A stretch of DNA of 46,957 nt from Thermoplasmatales archaeon. Lineage in GTDB: Archaea; Thermoplasmatota; E2; DHVEG-1. Each line of letters opens with the position of its first letter. Position 1 is the first letter of the stretch. The stretch covers positions 1-46,957 of the forward strand of contig DAOVGR010000075.1 in assembly GCA_030672305.1 (NCBI GenBank), in the 5' to 3' direction. Shown piece after piece: positions 7,823 to 16,516 of the stretch. The notes beneath the pieces were generated by a model. It saw only the letters and a list, made by a program, of their open reading frames with translations, was not told the origin of the DNA and did no database searches. The position numbers and the translations under genes were made by a program.

Positions 7823-9676
7823 ATGAAAAGTATGGATAAACCGAGAGGTTTGTTGAGTAAAACGCTGGTTATAGGAATTATAATTCTAATAGTTGGAATG
7901 AGTATTACACCTTCTATTGCCAGTGATTCTGTAAAGAAATCGTATATACCTATTTCATATACTCCACATGATCCAATTTATATTCATGGAAATTACGATT
8001 TCACCAGTGAAAATGGTGTAACAGGTGGTATGGGTTGGATTAATGATCCCTATATAATTGAAGGCTGGGAGATAAATGCATCTTCTGAGGATGGTATAAC
8101 TATAATTGATACAAATAAATGTTTTGAAATTAGAAATTGTTACATTCATAGCGGTGGTTCAAGTAAAGATGGTATAGTATTTTACCATGTGATGAATGGT
8201 GTAATAAATAGTTCAATTATATCTAATAATAGATTTGGAATAATCTTTCGGGATTATGATTATCCGGAAGAATATAGTTCATATAATAAAATTCTGAAAA
8301 ATACAATTACAAATAATAAGAGAGATGGTATACATTTTGAACATACTGTATCAGATTATCATAGACATAACCTAATTTTTCTTAATGAAATCTCATATAA
8401 TAACCAGGGGATTTTCTTGATTATGTCAGCATACAATCAAATCTTTTCAAATAAGATTATTTCAAATAGCGAATGGGGTGTAAATTTAACTATGTGTATG
8501 GGTGGAGGAGAAAACAATAAGGTTTATCATAATAATTTTGTAGGAAACAATAATGAAAATGGGCAAGGTTGTGCATGGTGGACTTTGGGCAATGATTGGG
8601 ATGATGGTTATCCTTCAGGTGGAAACTTTTGGAGTGATTATGATGGAATAGATAGTGATGGTGATGGAATTGGTGATACTCCATATGAAATACTAGTTTA
8701 TGATGAATATGATAATGATTATGATTATTATCCATTGATAGATCCTTGGGGGGGCAATTTAGCTCCATTTGCAGAATTTTTTTGGATTCCATCTCTTCCA
8801 GATCCAGAAGAGACAATCTTTTTCAATGCTACTGAAAGCATTGACTATGATGGATATATAACACTTTATCAATGGGATTGGGACAACGATGGAATATTTG
8901 ATGAAAACTATTCAACTCCTTTTGCTAATTATACATTTGAAGAAAATGGTTATTATCCTATCACTTTATGTGTTAATGACAATGAGTCTTATAATGGATC
9001 CACAACAAAAACAGTAAGAGTTGGTAATTATCAACCTGTTGCAATAGATGATTTTGTTGAGGTCTATGAAAATTCTGAAAATAATGTTATTTTTGTCCTT
9101 GAAAATGACTATGATCTCGATGGTGATGAGTTAACAATTGAGTCAGTCACAAACCCTTTGAATGGATCTGTTGTAAATCATGGTGACTATGTAATCTATA
9201 CTCCAAATCCAGATTTTTATGGTTTTGATGAATTTGAATATACAATTAATGATGGACATAATGGAACATCATCTGCAAATGTATTCATTACTGTAATATA
9301 TTTTAATAGTAGACCAAATAAACCAATTATTGATGGGCCATCCAGGGCTAATCCTGAAATAGAGGTTTATTTCACATTTCATTCAACAGATGCAGAGGAT
9401 GACGAAGTTAAGTATATTATAGACTGGGGTGACGGTACAATTGTTGAAACAGATTATTATCCATCTTGTGAACCTTTGGAGCTTTGCCATGCTTGGGCTG
9501 AGAAAGTTGTATACATAATTAAAGCAAAGGCAATAGATATATGGGATGCTGAAAGTGACTGGGGCTATTTTGAGTTAGAAATACCAAGAACCAAAGCAAC
9601 AACAGATATTGTGTGGTATCAATGGTTAGTGGAACGATTCTCAATGCTGGAAAGACTGCTGAATCTTTTAAGATAA
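7823..9676 (+). CDS. Surface protein: NosD beta-helix, PKD, cadherin-like and PKD-like domains with C-terminal helix tag
   Basis: 617 residues. The ATG at 7823 is chosen by GGAGGAGG and by the promoter at 7777. Signal peptide 1-40 ([20 protein letters not shown]). A right-handed beta-helix (NosD) covers about 60-290 and closes with [20 protein letters not shown], an Asp-rich, probably calcium-binding loop. Then come a PKD domain ([18 protein letters not shown]), a cadherin-like/Big repeat ([33 protein letters not shown]), and a second PKD-like domain (YIIDWGDGT ... [15 protein letters not shown]). The protein ends IPRTKA ... [17 protein letters not shown]. Exported, probably adhesive or S-layer associated. 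The bases around the start are nearly identical to those of the gene starting at 45408. Confidence 0.88.
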   Translation: MKSMDKPRGLLSKTLVIGIIILIVGMSITPSIASDSVKKSYIPISYTPHDPIYIHGNYDFTSENGVTGGMGWINDPYIIEGWEINASSEDGITIIDTNKCFEIRNCYIHSGGSSKDGIVFYHVMNGVINSSIISNNRFGIIFRDYDYPEEYSSYNKILKNTITNNKRDGIHFEHTVSDYHRHNLIFLNEISYNNQGIFLIMSAYNQIFSNKIISNSEWGVNLTMCMGGGENNKVYHNNFVGNNNENGQGCAWWTLGNDWDDGYPSGGNFWSDYDGIDSDGDGIGDTPYEILVYDEYDNDYDYYPLIDPWGGNLAPFAEFFWIPSLPDPEETIFFNATESIDYDGYITLYQWDWDNDGIFDENYSTPFANYTFEENGYYPITLCVNDNESYNGSTTKTVRVGNYQPVAIDDFVEVYENSENNVIFVLENDYDLDGDELTIESVTNPLNGSVVNHGDYVIYTPNPDFYGFDEFEYTINDGHNGTSSANVFITVIYFNSRPNKPIIDGPSRANPEIEVYFTFHSTDAEDDEVKYIIDWGDGTIVETDYYPSCEPLELCHAWAEKVVYIIKAKAIDIWDAESDWGYFELEIPRTKATTDIVWYQWLVERFSMLERLLNLLR

Positions 9677-9703
9677 TACTTTGATTCTATATCTTTCAGT
9701 TAT

Positions 9704-9720
9704 TGTAACCTTTATATATC
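9704..9720 (+). promoter_or_regulatory. Shared-type BRE/TATA promoter of the 9758 gene
   Basis: TGTAACCTTTATATATC preceded by CAGTTAT. The ATG lies 37 bases downstream behind GAGGGAGG. Confidence 0.8.
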
Positions 9721-9757
9721 CTATATCAGATGATAATTATGAGGGAGGACAAGAAAT

Positions 9758-11173
9758 ATGATAAAAAACTCTGTTGGATTGAATAAGACGCTGGTTATCG
9801 GAATAATCGTTTTATTTATTGGAGCATTTATTGCACCAAGTATCAATGGATATGATAACAAGACAAGCATTCAATCAGTAAGGGAGGCTCCTGAGATTTC
9901 TCCTTTGAATGATGATTTTATCAATGCTTATTGGAAATTTGATGAATGCAGTGGAATCACTTTAGTGGATTCTTCCAGCCCTCATTATAATGGAACAATA
10001 TATGGAGCTACATGGACTACTAGTGGCTATTCAGGTTGTGCCCTGGTTTTTGATGGAGTAGATGATTATGTTAATTTTAGCTCATATTCAGCAGAGATAA
10101 TGTTCAATAAAACTGATGATTATATACTATCATTTTATTTCAAATCAACAGGAAAAGGTCATATTTATTCTTCAACTGCCCCATGGGGATTTAATCCAGA
10201 TTTTCAAATTGAATTAGTTTCTAACGGTTCATTATTATTTAAATTAATTGGGTCATCGTATTTGGGTATTACTCTATACTCCACTGGTTCATATAATGAT
10301 GGGGAATGGCATTTTGTTGAATATTACCATAATGGTATATCTTCAAATCCTACTGTTACACTTTATGTTGATGATGTTTTTGATAATAGCATGACTAGCT
10401 ATTATTATAATATCGAAAACGATGAGTATACAAAAGCTACAATGGGTGTGAATGTTCATTCTTCTACTGATTATTTTGATGGATATATAGATGAATTTAA
10501 AATTATTAAATATGAACAGGGAAATGAACAAGTACCTCCTGAGATTGATGGACCAACACATGGCGAGGCAGGTGTTGAATACGAATATACATTTATTACA
10601 TATGACCCTGAAGAAGATGATATATGGATTAGAATAGATTGGGGCGATGGTGATATTACTGATTGGATTGGGCCATATGCTTCTGGTGAAGAGTTAAAAG
10701 CTTCTCAGTCTTGGGTTGAAAATGGAAGTTATTGTGTAAGAGCAAAATCTATGGATTTTTGGGATGAGAGTAGTTGGTCAGATTGTTTTTGGGTAAAAAT
10801 TGGAAATCAACCACCAAGTGAACCCATTATTGATGGTCCGACAAGTTGTAAAGCAGGAGTTTCCTATGATTATACTTTTAATGCTACAGACCCCGACAGA
10901 GACCCCATCATGTATTTCGTAGATTGGGGAGACAATAATACAGAATGGACTGAATATAGTGATTCAGGTGAAGAAATAAGATTAAAACACACCTGGGATG
11001 AGGAAGGAGAATATACCATTAAAGCAAAAGCCAAAGACATATTTGATGCTGAAAGCAGCTGGTCTGAGTTTGAAGTTGAAATACCAAGAACCAGAGCAAC
11101 ATTTAACTCAATGTTTTATTGGTTTTTAGAACGGTTCCCAATGCTGGAAAAACTGCTATATTTTGTCAGATAA
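9758..11173 (+). CDS. Surface protein: LamG-like and two PKD-like domains with C-terminal helix tag
   Basis: 471 residues. Signal peptide [19 protein letters not shown]. About residues 50-235 form a concanavalin-like LamG domain (AYWKFDECSGITLVDSS, VFDGVDDYVNFSS, DGEWHFVEYY, YIDEFKII). Two PKD-like domains follow, each with a WGD motif (IRIDWGDGD, YFVDWGDNN) and an opening P-x-I-DGPT. The last residues are IPRTRA, then WFLERFPMLEKLLYFVR, the clearest example of the shared C-terminal helix. LamG suggests glycan binding. It is transcribed from its own promoter and followed by the hairpin element at 11208. Confidence 0.88.
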   Translation: MIKNSVGLNKTLVIGIIVLFIGAFIAPSINGYDNKTSIQSVREAPEISPLNDDFINAYWKFDECSGITLVDSSSPHYNGTIYGATWTTSGYSGCALVFDGVDDYVNFSSYSAEIMFNKTDDYILSFYFKSTGKGHIYSSTAPWGFNPDFQIELVSNGSLLFKLIGSSYLGITLYSTGSYNDGEWHFVEYYHNGISSNPTVTLYVDDVFDNSMTSYYYNIENDEYTKATMGVNVHSSTDYFDGYIDEFKIIKYEQGNEQVPPEIDGPTHGEAGVEYEYTFITYDPEEDDIWIRIDWGDGDITDWIGPYASGEELKASQSWVENGSYCVRAKSMDFWDESSWSDCFWVKIGNQPPSEPIIDGPTSCKAGVSYDYTFNATDPDRDPIMYFVDWGDNNTEWTEYSDSGEEIRLKHTWDEEGEYTIKAKAKDIFDAESSWSEFEVEIPRTRATFNSMFYWFLERFPMLEKLLYFVR

Positions 11174-11207
11174 GATTTATCTACTAAGAGAGGTTACCCC
11201 TGCGCAT

Positions 11208-11292
11208 AAGGGGGTCTAGTTGGAAGTAAAAATGATTTTTTAGGACAATCCTACTTTTTCATCCTTTCCTTCCTCCCGCAGCTAGACCCTTT
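11208..11292 (+). repeat. Structured 3' hairpin element, copy 2
   Basis: Homologous to 6695-6777: AAGGGGGTCTAG pairs with CTAGACCCTTT, GGAAG with CTTCC, ATGA with TCAT, and the tip is TAGGA-CAA-TCCTA. It lies 35 bases after a surface-protein stop codon and before a T-rich run. The compensating changes between copies favour selection on the fold. Confidence 0.6.
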
Positions 11293-11350
11293 CAATTAAT
11301 CTTTTTTATTTTTGACTTTTGTTGTGATTAACTATTGTTAAGGAAATATT

Positions 11351-11395
11351 TAATTAAAAATATATTAATTTATTTAGAAAAGTTTTAATTAATAG
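11351..11395 (+). repeat. 45-base upstream repeat, copy 1
   Basis: This AT-only-like segment (starts TAATTAAAAATATATTAATT) recurs without change at 12191-12235. Each copy lies 40-85 bases before a secreted-protein gene (11437 and 12277), so it probably holds their promoter. Confidence 0.75.
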
Positions 11396-11436
11396 TTAAT
11401 ATTTTAATTTCATTTTTGTAGGAGGAAGGAAAAAGA

Positions 11437-11910
11437 ATGAATAAAAAATTGGTAGGTATTTTTGTTTGTGCGCTGTTATTTTTAACTGCGTTACCAGTAA
11501 CAGGTACAATGAATGAAAATAAAAGCAGACCATTAGAGCAATCAGAACAAGAAATTGATAACCCAAGATTTAATATAATTTTTATAAGTGGTTTTGGTTT
11601 TAGAGTAATATTTCAAAATTTAGAAAACGAGACTGTAACAATTGATACCATAACCATATTGAATGTAACAATTGGACATATTGAATGGCAGAATCCAATG
11701 GAAACAATTTATAATGTTCAATATACTCTGGAATCATACGAATCAAAAACGCTCAAAACATTGTTTCCATTAAGATGTCTTGGCATTGGTAGGATAACAG
11801 CTGAAGTGTATGACGATGATTCAGGGGAATTTATTTGTGGAAAAATGGTGTATTGTATAATGGGAATGTTCTTTCAATTGATGTTACCTTGGACTGAAAG
11901 TTGGTACTAG
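11437..11910 (+). CDS. Small secreted protein, probably a 3'-disrupted surface protein
   Basis: 157 residues with signal peptide KKLVGIFVCALLFLTALPVTG (cleavage near TG). The start has GGAGGAAGG upstream. The beta-rich mature part (FNIIFISGFGFRVIFQN, VTIDTITILNVTIGHIEW) looks like an Ig-like or transthyretin-like sandwich of unknown role. The frame ends in TAG, but the next 230 bases still encode recognisable PKD-like and tag sequence in another frame. The annotated protein is therefore probably the N-terminal part of a formerly longer surface protein. The N-terminal sequence resembles that of the 26096 protein (MKKKLIGIFVLMLL). Confidence 0.7.
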   Translation: MNKKLVGIFVCALLFLTALPVTGTMNENKSRPLEQSEQEIDNPRFNIIFISGFGFRVIFQNLENETVTIDTITILNVTIGHIEWQNPMETIYNVQYTLESYESKTLKTLFPLRCLGIGRITAEVYDDDSGEFICGKMVYCIMGMFFQLMLPWTESWY

Positions 11911-12147
11911 TGAGGAATGGATTGGTCCGTTTCCATCAGATGAATTAATTAATATGAATCACTCCTGGTCTGAACAGAGAACTTACATTATTAATGCTAG
12001 AGCAAAGGATATCTATGATTTTATTTGTGACTGGTCAGAGTTTGAGGTTATTATACTAAGATATAGAGCTATGGTTCGCTAATCCGATGTTTTTTGATCC
12101 GTTTCCCATTGCTGGAAAGACTATTGGATTTATTCATAGTTGTATAA
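11911..12147 (+). pseudogene. Decayed PKD-like domain and C-terminal tag
   Basis: From about 11911 one frame reads EEWIGPFPSDELINMNH, then SWSEQRTYIINARAKDIYDF and DWSEFEVIILRYRAMVR before TAA. This is the end of a PKD-like domain as in its neighbours (EWIGPYPAGLEVTVNHTW at the 44647 gene). After another shift, the bases at 12100-12145 still encode FPIAGKT/LLERLLDL-like tag sequence. At least two frame disruptions separate these pieces from the 11437 gene. Confidence 0.7.
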
Positions 12148-12190
12148 CAAAGAAATCTATATAATAATAACAGTTTTTCACATTAATTTC

Positions 12191-12235
12191 TAATTAAAAA
12201 TATATTAATTTATTTAGAAAAGTTTTAATTAATAG
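12191..12235 (+). repeat. 45-base upstream repeat, copy 2
   Basis: Identical to 11351-11395 and placed the same way before a secreted-protein gene (ATG 12277). Conservation here while the flanks differ points to a recent duplication of a regulatory segment. Confidence 0.75.
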
Positions 12236-12276
12236 ATAATATGCACAATTTCATATAAATGGGAGGTAAAAAGGAT

Positions 12277-13890
12277 ATGAAAATTTTTAGAAAATATATT
12301 GTAATAGGAGTAATAATCCTATTTGTTGGAGCGGGTGTTTTACCAAGTATTAGTGGTATTATTGAGAATAATCATAATGTAAAAGATCGGGGCACTGAAA
12401 GCGTTAATACAGATGGTCAAACTAAAAAAAGTAGTACCAGAGCTTTATCCGAAGTTGATTGGTGGCCGATGTTTCATCATGATCAATGCCACACAGGATA
12501 TTCAACATCTCAAGATGCTCCTGAAACAGACCTTATCTTATGGACTAAAGATACAGGTCGAGGAATTGTTGAATCCCCAGTAGTTGTTGATAATAAGTTG
12601 TATATTGGGTCAAGGAATATGTACCTTTATTGTTTAGATGTGCTAACAGGGGAGGAAAATTGGAATTATTATATGCTAAATGATTATGATCTTTCTCCAT
12701 CGACATGTGCTATTGTAAATGATAGAGTCTATTTTATTGGAGTCAATACTGTTACTTGTTTAAATGCTACTAATAATGGAAGTATAATATGGCAATACCC
12801 GTATGGAATGATAATGCCTCCATCTATGCAAATTCCAACAGTTGCAAATGGTAAAGTTTATTTTGGAACAGGGATGAATAATTTTAGTAGCAATTATATT
12901 TATTGTTTAGATGCTGAAGGGAATGGTGATGGAACAACTGATCTATTATGGTCTTTTGAAACCGAGTACGAGGTTTTTAATTCTCCTGTTGTATTTGAGG
13001 ATAGAGTTTATGCTGGAAATGTTAGATTATACTGCCTTAATGCTTCAAACGGAAATTTAATTTGGAATACACCTGAAGAATATTTCTATAGCTCTCCTGC
13101 TTGTTATGATGGAAGAGTATACATTGGATCGAATTATGGTTTATTTTGTTACGATGCTTATGATGGAACAGAGATTTGGAGTCAATTAGATGTTGGTGAA
13201 ATATGGTCAACACCTGCTATTGCATATGGGAATGTTTATGCAGGTTCATTCGAGGGTAATTTGTATTGTTGGGATGCAGATAATGGAAATGAAAAATGGA
13301 ATTACCCCACAGGTGGTAGTGTGTATTCTTCTCCAGCTGTTGCTGATGAAAAAGTTTATGTTGGATCAAATGACGGGCATTTCTATTGTATAGATGCCTT
13401 AACTGGAACATTAATATGGGAGGATCCTATTGGTGGCGAAATTCGATCCTCACCAGCTATTGCTGATGGAATAGTGTATGTGGGTTCTAATAATGGTAAA
13501 GTTTATGCTTATAGAGGTGGAGAGTTCAATATAGAAATAATTGAGCCAGAAGAACGTTATTTGTATATTGGAGGTATTAAACTATTTAAACTTCAGAGAA
13601 TTGTACGAGCTGTGATCATTGGCCGAATATCGGTTATTGTAAACGCAATAGATACGAAATATGGTATAGAAAATGTAACTTTTTATTTCAATGAATTTGA
13701 AATATATAAAACTAATATATCAGATGATTATCACAATTTTATATGGTATTGGCCTGCTTGGAGATTTCCCTTTAGACCGTTTTTTGTAGTTGGAGATATT
13801 AAAGCTAAGGCCGAAAATGGATTAGGACAGACGTTAGTGAGTGAACGAGTTTCAATAATTAAAATTGGTGGTATGGGTGGCTTTAGTTAG
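12277..13890 (+). CDS. Secreted PQQ-like beta-propeller with C-terminal Ig-like domain
   Basis: 537 residues from ATG 12277 (GGGAGG precedes it and overlaps the alternative ATG 12259). Signal peptide KYIVIGVIILFVGAGVLP. From about 70 it reads WWPMFHHDQCHTGYSTS, the typical opening of archaeal PQQ-like propellers. Seven or more blades follow, each with an (S)SPAVADGKVYVGS-(N)DG-x-YCLDA-x-TG-x-x-W pattern (for example YSSPAVADEKVYVGSNDGH). The last 115 residues start IEIIEPEERYLYIGGIKL and match the Ig-like protein at 7274. The repeat is of the BamB/quinoprotein type, but no cofactor site is evident, so a binding or scaffold role outside the cell is likely. It lacks the C-terminal helix tag. 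Confidence 0.88.
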   Translation: MKIFRKYIVIGVIILFVGAGVLPSISGIIENNHNVKDRGTESVNTDGQTKKSSTRALSEVDWWPMFHHDQCHTGYSTSQDAPETDLILWTKDTGRGIVESPVVVDNKLYIGSRNMYLYCLDVLTGEENWNYYMLNDYDLSPSTCAIVNDRVYFIGVNTVTCLNATNNGSIIWQYPYGMIMPPSMQIPTVANGKVYFGTGMNNFSSNYIYCLDAEGNGDGTTDLLWSFETEYEVFNSPVVFEDRVYAGNVRLYCLNASNGNLIWNTPEEYFYSSPACYDGRVYIGSNYGLFCYDAYDGTEIWSQLDVGEIWSTPAIAYGNVYAGSFEGNLYCWDADNGNEKWNYPTGGSVYSSPAVADEKVYVGSNDGHFYCIDALTGTLIWEDPIGGEIRSSPAIADGIVYVGSNNGKVYAYRGGEFNIEIIEPEERYLYIGGIKLFKLQRIVRAVIIGRISVIVNAIDTKYGIENVTFYFNEFEIYKTNISDDYHNFIWYWPAWRFPFRPFFVVGDIKAKAENGLGQTLVSERVSIIKIGGMGGFS

Positions 13891-13958
13891 ACATTTTGTA
13901 CTCTGAAATTAACTACCTTCAGATAATGATTGCAACTACCGGGATTTACTGCTGGCAC

Positions 13959-13988
13959 AATGACTTAATGATAATAAGTCATTTTTCT
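13959..13988. terminator. Bidirectional hairpin terminator
   Basis: AATGACTTA and TAAGTCATT form a perfect 9-bp stem around an 7-base loop, followed by a T run on the plus strand. It lies between the plus gene ending at 13890 and the minus gene whose stop codon is within it. Confidence 0.6.
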
Positions 13989-14182
13989 TCCATTTTCAAT
14001 ATCATTTCTTTAGCTTCCTGTAGATGATGATTAGCTATTCTAAGTTTGGATTCAATCTGCCCAAGGCAATCCAATATATCTGAAATATTCTTTTCCATGC
14101 TTTGAAAAAAGAGGGTGGGATTATTAACGGTTTTGTTATGATTTGTAGCAATAAAATGTTGGATTGTTGCAAAGGCAAACAT
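13979..14182 (-). CDS. Small coiled-coil hypothetical protein
   Basis: 67 residues; the last 40 (MEKNISDILDCLGQIESKLR..., EAKEMILKMEEK) form a heptad-like coiled coil. The stop lies in the hairpin at 13959-13988, consistent with a convergent gene. The promoter would overlap that of the divergent 14240 gene (TTTAATTTAAATG at the start, nearly leaderless). A shorter start at the internal Met (MEKN) is possible. No family recognised; it may regulate its neighbours. Confidence 0.4.
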   Translation of the reverse strand: MFAFATIQHFIATNHNKTVNNPTLFFQSMEKNISDILDCLGQIESKLRIANHHLQEAKEMILKMEEK

Positions 14183-14239
14183 TTAAATTAAATTCAGGGA
14201 TTAAAATATGTAACTTTTAGCAAAGGGGAGAAAATAAGT

Positions 14240-16507
14240 ATGCTTAAAAGAATGATTGGGAAAGTATTAATTTTAGGAATTATTGTTTTATTTGTTAGTG
14301 CTAGTGTAATTACAGGTATTGGTGTTAATGTTAATAAAAAAAGTGAAATGTTATCACCTTTAGATGATGGATTAGTAGGATATTGGAAGTTTAATGAAGG
14401 AAGTGGTAACACTGCTTATGATTCTTCTGGAAATGGGAATGATGGAACTATCAATGATGCTAATTGGACAACTGGTGTAAATGGAACTGCTTTAGAATTT
14501 GACGGTGATTTTGACTATGTTGATTTTGGTGATGTTAATGAAGTGGAAGGATTATCTCAAATGACAGTATCTGTTTGGATGTTTACTGAAGAAATATCTT
14601 TTTTTGAATGCGTACTTGTAAAAGAAGATGCATGGTATCTAACCATCGGAGATATAATTAATGGAGATGAAACTATATTTGTGATTCATGGAAATAGTGG
14701 AGGTTCAGAAAGTCAAGCTGTTAATTATTATTTAAATTCAAACATATGGAGTCATGTTTCTGTCACTTATGAGTCTGGTTATGTTTCTTTATATATTAAT
14801 GGGATATTACGTGATACAGCATCAAATAAAGCAATGCCTTCATCGAATTATCCTTTATCAATAGCTGCAAGGAAGTCAAATGGAATAGAGTGGGTTGGCT
14901 TTTTCGAAGGCATTATTGATGAAGTTAGAATCTATAATAGAACATTAAACTTGAGTGAAATACAAGCTACATACAATGAATATACTCCACCATTTGTTTA
15001 TGTTGATGATGATTATAATGAATCAACACCAGGTTGGGGATATGACCATTTTGACAATATCCAGAATGGAATTGATATTGTAAAGGAAAATGGGACTGTT
15101 TATGTTTACAATGGTACATATTATGAGAATGTAGTCATAGATAAGACCATCAATCTTATTGGTGAGGATAAAAATACCACAGTTATTGATGGGGGTGGAA
15201 GTGGAGATGTTGTCTATGTTTCTGCTGACCAGGTGAAAATATCTAGTTTTAATATAAAAGGAAGTGGAGCTAGCGGATGGAACGCAGGTATACATATAGT
15301 TTCAGATTTCAATGTAATTACAAATAATATATTGCGTTATAACAACGAAGATGGTATCAAACTATGGGACTCTAATCATAACAATATTTCGGATAATAAT
15401 ATTTTGAATAATGGCAATGATGGAATTTATATTAGAGGAACAGATAACCAAATTTTTACTAACTATATCTACTTAAGTGGTGATGATGGTATAGATAATA
15501 TATGTTCAGATAGGAATATGATTTGTAATAATAACATTATTTCGAGTTTGGATGATGGTTTGGTTTTTTATCAAGATTGTAACAATAACACCATAATTAA
15601 TAATGTTATCATGAATAATAGTTATAGTATAAGGATATGGAACTTGGGAAATGACAATAACAAAATATATCACAACAATCTCCTAAACAACTCGCAGAAT
15701 GCTCATGATGAGTGTTATAATACATGGAATGATAGTTATCCAGCTGGTGGTAACTACTGGGATGACTATACAGGGGAAGACAATGATGGCGATGGAATAG
15801 GTGATACTCCTTATTTTATTCCTGGTGGTGGTAACGAGGATAGGTATCCATTAATGCATCCTTGGGGTGAAAATTTACCAGTTGCAGACTTCATCTATTC
15901 CGTTGAAGAATCACCTGTCATGTTTGATGCTTTATCTTCTTATGACCGTGATGGGGAAATCGTCTCTTATGAATGGGACTTTGGAGATGGAGCAACAGGA
16001 ACTGGTGAGATAGTATATCATAAGTATTGTGATGTTGGGACTTATGATGTGACATTGACTGTTACTGATGATGACGATTTAGAAGGAAACATCACTAAGT
16101 GTGTCGATGTAGTATTGGCAAATATCCCACCAGAAGTCGAGATATATGGTCCTAATCGTGGAAAACCTGGAGTAGAATATGAATATGTCTTTATCATAAC
16201 AGACCCAGATGGAGATGAAAATTTCCTTTACATCGACTGGGGTGATGGAACTTATGAAGATTGGATGGGACCTTATGGTTCTGGCAATCCTGCTAAGATT
16301 AGTCATGCATGGGCTGAGGAAGGAACATATATAATAAAAGCAAAAGTGAAAGATGATTGTGGTGAGAGTGAATGGGCAACATTTGAAGTTGAGATACCAA
16401 GGAACAGGATAATAGTCAACTCGTTGCTCTTGCAGTTGTTTGAGCGGTTTCTAGATGCGTTTCCGATGATGAGATATCTGTTTAGATTTATAGCCATCTT
16501 CGGATGA
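14240..16507 (+). CDS. Large surface protein: LamG, NosD, PKD and PKD-like domains with variant C-terminal tag
   Basis: 755 residues. GGGGAG precedes ATG 14240. Signal peptide KVLILGIIVLFVSASVITGI. LamG about 35-245 (GYWKFNEGSGNTAYDSSGNG, EFDGDFDYVDFGD, GIIDEVRIYNRTL); NosD beta-helix about 255-520 (YENVVIDKTINLIGEDKNTT, GGNYWDDYTGEDNDGDGIGD); PKD about 545-625 (YEWDFGDGATG); PKD-like 630-720 (LYIDWGDGTYEDWMGP). It ends IPRNRI and then LFERFLDAFPMMRYLFRF, a longer variant of the shared tag. The domain set combines that of the 9758 and 7823 proteins, which suggests module exchange. Probably an exported adhesin or glycan-binding protein. The HEPN gene starts ten bases after its stop. Confidence 0.88.
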   Translation: MLKRMIGKVLILGIIVLFVSASVITGIGVNVNKKSEMLSPLDDGLVGYWKFNEGSGNTAYDSSGNGNDGTINDANWTTGVNGTALEFDGDFDYVDFGDVNEVEGLSQMTVSVWMFTEEISFFECVLVKEDAWYLTIGDIINGDETIFVIHGNSGGSESQAVNYYLNSNIWSHVSVTYESGYVSLYINGILRDTASNKAMPSSNYPLSIAARKSNGIEWVGFFEGIIDEVRIYNRTLNLSEIQATYNEYTPPFVYVDDDYNESTPGWGYDHFDNIQNGIDIVKENGTVYVYNGTYYENVVIDKTINLIGEDKNTTVIDGGGSGDVVYVSADQVKISSFNIKGSGASGWNAGIHIVSDFNVITNNILRYNNEDGIKLWDSNHNNISDNNILNNGNDGIYIRGTDNQIFTNYIYLSGDDGIDNICSDRNMICNNNIISSLDDGLVFYQDCNNNTIINNVIMNNSYSIRIWNLGNDNNKIYHNNLLNNSQNAHDECYNTWNDSYPAGGNYWDDYTGEDNDGDGIGDTPYFIPGGGNEDRYPLMHPWGENLPVADFIYSVEESPVMFDALSSYDRDGEIVSYEWDFGDGATGTGEIVYHKYCDVGTYDVTLTVTDDDDLEGNITKCVDVVLANIPPEVEIYGPNRGKPGVEYEYVFIITDPDGDENFLYIDWGDGTYEDWMGPYGSGNPAKISHAWAEEGTYIIKAKVKDDCGESEWATFEVEIPRNRIIVNSLLLQLFERFLDAFPMMRYLFRFIAIFG

Positions 16508-16516
16508 GGATATAAT

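Noticed and set aside
8490-8816. 108-codon minus-strand frame rich in His
   Set aside because: It is the antisense of the Asp/Gly-rich loop of the NosD/PKD gene and has no ribosome site; a codon-bias shadow.
9590-11173. C-terminal tag as a PGF/PEF-CTERM archaeosortase signal
   Set aside because: There is no short motif followed by a membrane helix and basic tail; the end is an amphipathic helix.
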